Assembly (NCBI GenBank): GCA_025655595.1 | Contig: JAHXIO010000010.1 | Coordinates: 124,001-188,000, forward strand | DNA length: 64,000 nucleotides | From: Candidatus Thiodiazotropha sp. (ex Monitilora ramsayi) | GTDB taxonomy: Bacteria > Pseudomonadota > Gammaproteobacteria > Chromatiales > Chromatiaceae | Direction: 5' to 3' | Shown: in pieces, positions 63,145-64,000 of the stretch | Numbering within the stretch: the first letter of the stretch is position 1 | How the letters are laid out: each line of letters starts with the position of its first letter | Program-made: the position numbers and the translations under genes | The notes under the pieces: generated by a model | Told to the model about the DNA's origin: nothing | Seen by the model: the letters and a program-made list of their open reading frames with translations, nothing else | Databases searched by the model: none

Positions 63145-64000
63145 ATGGCTAGACGCCGTCTCACCAAACAACAGAAGAACAGAATCCAGGCCATCCAGCA
63201 GAAAAGGCGCAAAAGACTGGACACACGGGCAGAATCCGCACTGGCCGAGGCTGAAGATGGCGAGTCTATCGAAGGGCAGGTCATTATCCGCCACGGCGCA
63301 ACACTCGTTGTGGAGGATGGCGCCGGCGAACTCATACAGTGCCAAACCCGGCAGAATATTGGAGATCCGGTCTGCGGGGACCGAGTGATTCTGGAAATGA
63401 CCGGCAGCGCCTCCGGTGTCGTGACAGCTTTGCTGCCCCGCGAAAGCGTACTGAGCCGGCCCGACTTCAGCGGCCGTGAAAAACCCCTCGCCGCCAATCT
63501 GACACAACTTGTTATCGTTCTGGCGCCGAGACCCGAACCCAGCGGCTATCTTCTCGATCAATACCTGGTAACGGCAGAGACCATCCAGGTCAAGCCGATC
63601 ATTGCTATCAATAAAACCGATCTGCTGGAGGGGGGCGCTGCGGAAGAGTTCTACTCCAGTCTCGCTCACTATGATGGTATCGGCTATCCGATAGTGCGTA
63701 TCAGTGCCAAATTGGATCATGGACTGGATGCACTGATCGACAAACTCCAAGGGGAGACAAGCATTCTGGTGGGACAATCTGGCGTCGGAAAATCCTCCCT
63801 GATCAACTCTCTGCTGCCCAACCATGATGTAGAGACCGGCAGACTCTCCCAGGCGACAGGGCTCGGCTGCCACACCACCTCAGCCGCAACCCTCTATCAC
63901 CTCGCCCAAGGGGGAGAGCTGATAGACTCCCCCGGCGTCCGCAGCTTCCGCCTGAGCGATCTCAGCCGAGAAGAGATTGAGCACGGCTTTCCGGAGTTTC
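63145..64000 (+). CDS. rsgA: Ribosome small-subunit GTPase RsgA, N-terminal part (3' end outside window)
   Basis: Circularly permuted GTPase that matures the 30S subunit; 285 residues visible and still open at the window end. A basic N-terminus (MARRRLTKQQKNRIQAIQQK) is followed by an OB-fold (GQVIIRHGATLVVED, GDPVCGDRV). The permuted G motifs come in the order NKTD, then GQSGVGKSSLIN, then DSPGVRSF. The zinc-binding C-terminus lies outside the window. rsgA and orn are neighbours in E. coli too. Confidence 0.95.
   Translation, partial: MARRRLTKQQKNRIQAIQQKRRKRLDTRAESALAEAEDGESIEGQVIIRHGATLVVEDGAGELIQCQTRQNIGDPVCGDRVILEMTGSASGVVTALLPRESVLSRPDFSGREKPLAANLTQLVIVLAPRPEPSGYLLDQYLVTAETIQVKPIIAINKTDLLEGGAAEEFYSSLAHYDGIGYPIVRISAKLDHGLDALIDKLQGETSILVGQSGVGKSSLINSLLPNHDVETGRLSQATGLGCHTTSAATLYHLAQGGELIDSPGVRSFRLSDLSREEIEHGFPEF

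Noticed and set aside
63133-63873. 246-codon frame on the minus strand over rsgA
   Set aside because: The plus strand has all RsgA GTPase motifs in order. The antisense frame is a shadow of that coding sequence.

Overview
The window looks like ordinary chromosome from a gammaproteobacterium. The evidence is gene order: uvrY-uvrC-pgsA-tRNA(Gly)-tRNA(Cys)-tRNA(Leu), htpG-adk, and nnr-tsaE-amidase-mutL-miaA-hfq-hflX-hflK-hflC-DUF2065-purA with orn, queG and rsgA nearby, all as in Escherichia coli and its relatives. HisZ, type-5 uracil-DNA glycosylase, an endonuclease-type MutL motif, a PEP-CTERM-type outer-membrane barrel and a FixL/FixJ-like pair point away from enterobacteria, towards environmental, possibly sulfur-oxidising, lineages. 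That placement is inference. No phage, insertion sequence, CRISPR array or rRNA was seen.

Layout. 1-4.3 kb: type II secretion genes gspD (cut by the window edge), gspE, gspF and a Sel1 lipoprotein. 4.3-6.5 kb: two exopolysaccharide glycosyltransferases. 6.6-12.7 kb: hemN, a hypothetical, prmB, iscR with its own IscR-type operator and terminator, a COG3146-type acyltransferase and a cation/proton antiporter. 13-17.9 kb: three tRNAs, a secreted small-heat-shock-like protein, pgsA, uvrC, a type-5 UDG and uvrY. 18-23.6 kb: DUF1249, thioredoxin, adk, htpG with a near-perfect sigma-32 promoter, and an outer-membrane barrel. 23.9-34.2 kb: exported rhodanese, phosphoglucomutase, a lysine-rich DUF2934 protein, an EamA transporter, an OprC-like TonB receptor with a candidate copper site, DUF547, two small secreted proteins (one Met-rich with two C-x12-C pairs), and a disulfide reductase/OsmC pair. 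34.2-43.8 kb: polysaccharide deacetylase, cmoAB, a small CxxC/CxC protein, an MFS transporter, a FixJ/FixL-like two-component system, PilZ, RDD and SCO1. 43.8-64 kb: pabB, purA, hisZ, DUF2065, hflCK, hflX, hfq, miaA, mutL, amidase, tsaE, nnr, queG, a VanZ-domain protein, orn, an M48 protease, a small cytochrome c and rsgA (cut by the end).

Most of the window is core metabolism and quality control. The parts worth most attention are regulatory signals (sigma-32 promoter, IscR site, a terminator-like hairpin just before the rhodanese gene, a large hairpin between hfq and hflX, and an identical TGTCAT-N3-ATGACA repeat in front of two small unrelated genes) and a few poorly characterised proteins around the copper-type receptor. 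I found no clearly new multi-gene system. The strongest candidates are single genes or DNA elements, listed in the findings. Start codons were re-chosen where a better ribosome site, family length or overlap argued for it; each case is explained.
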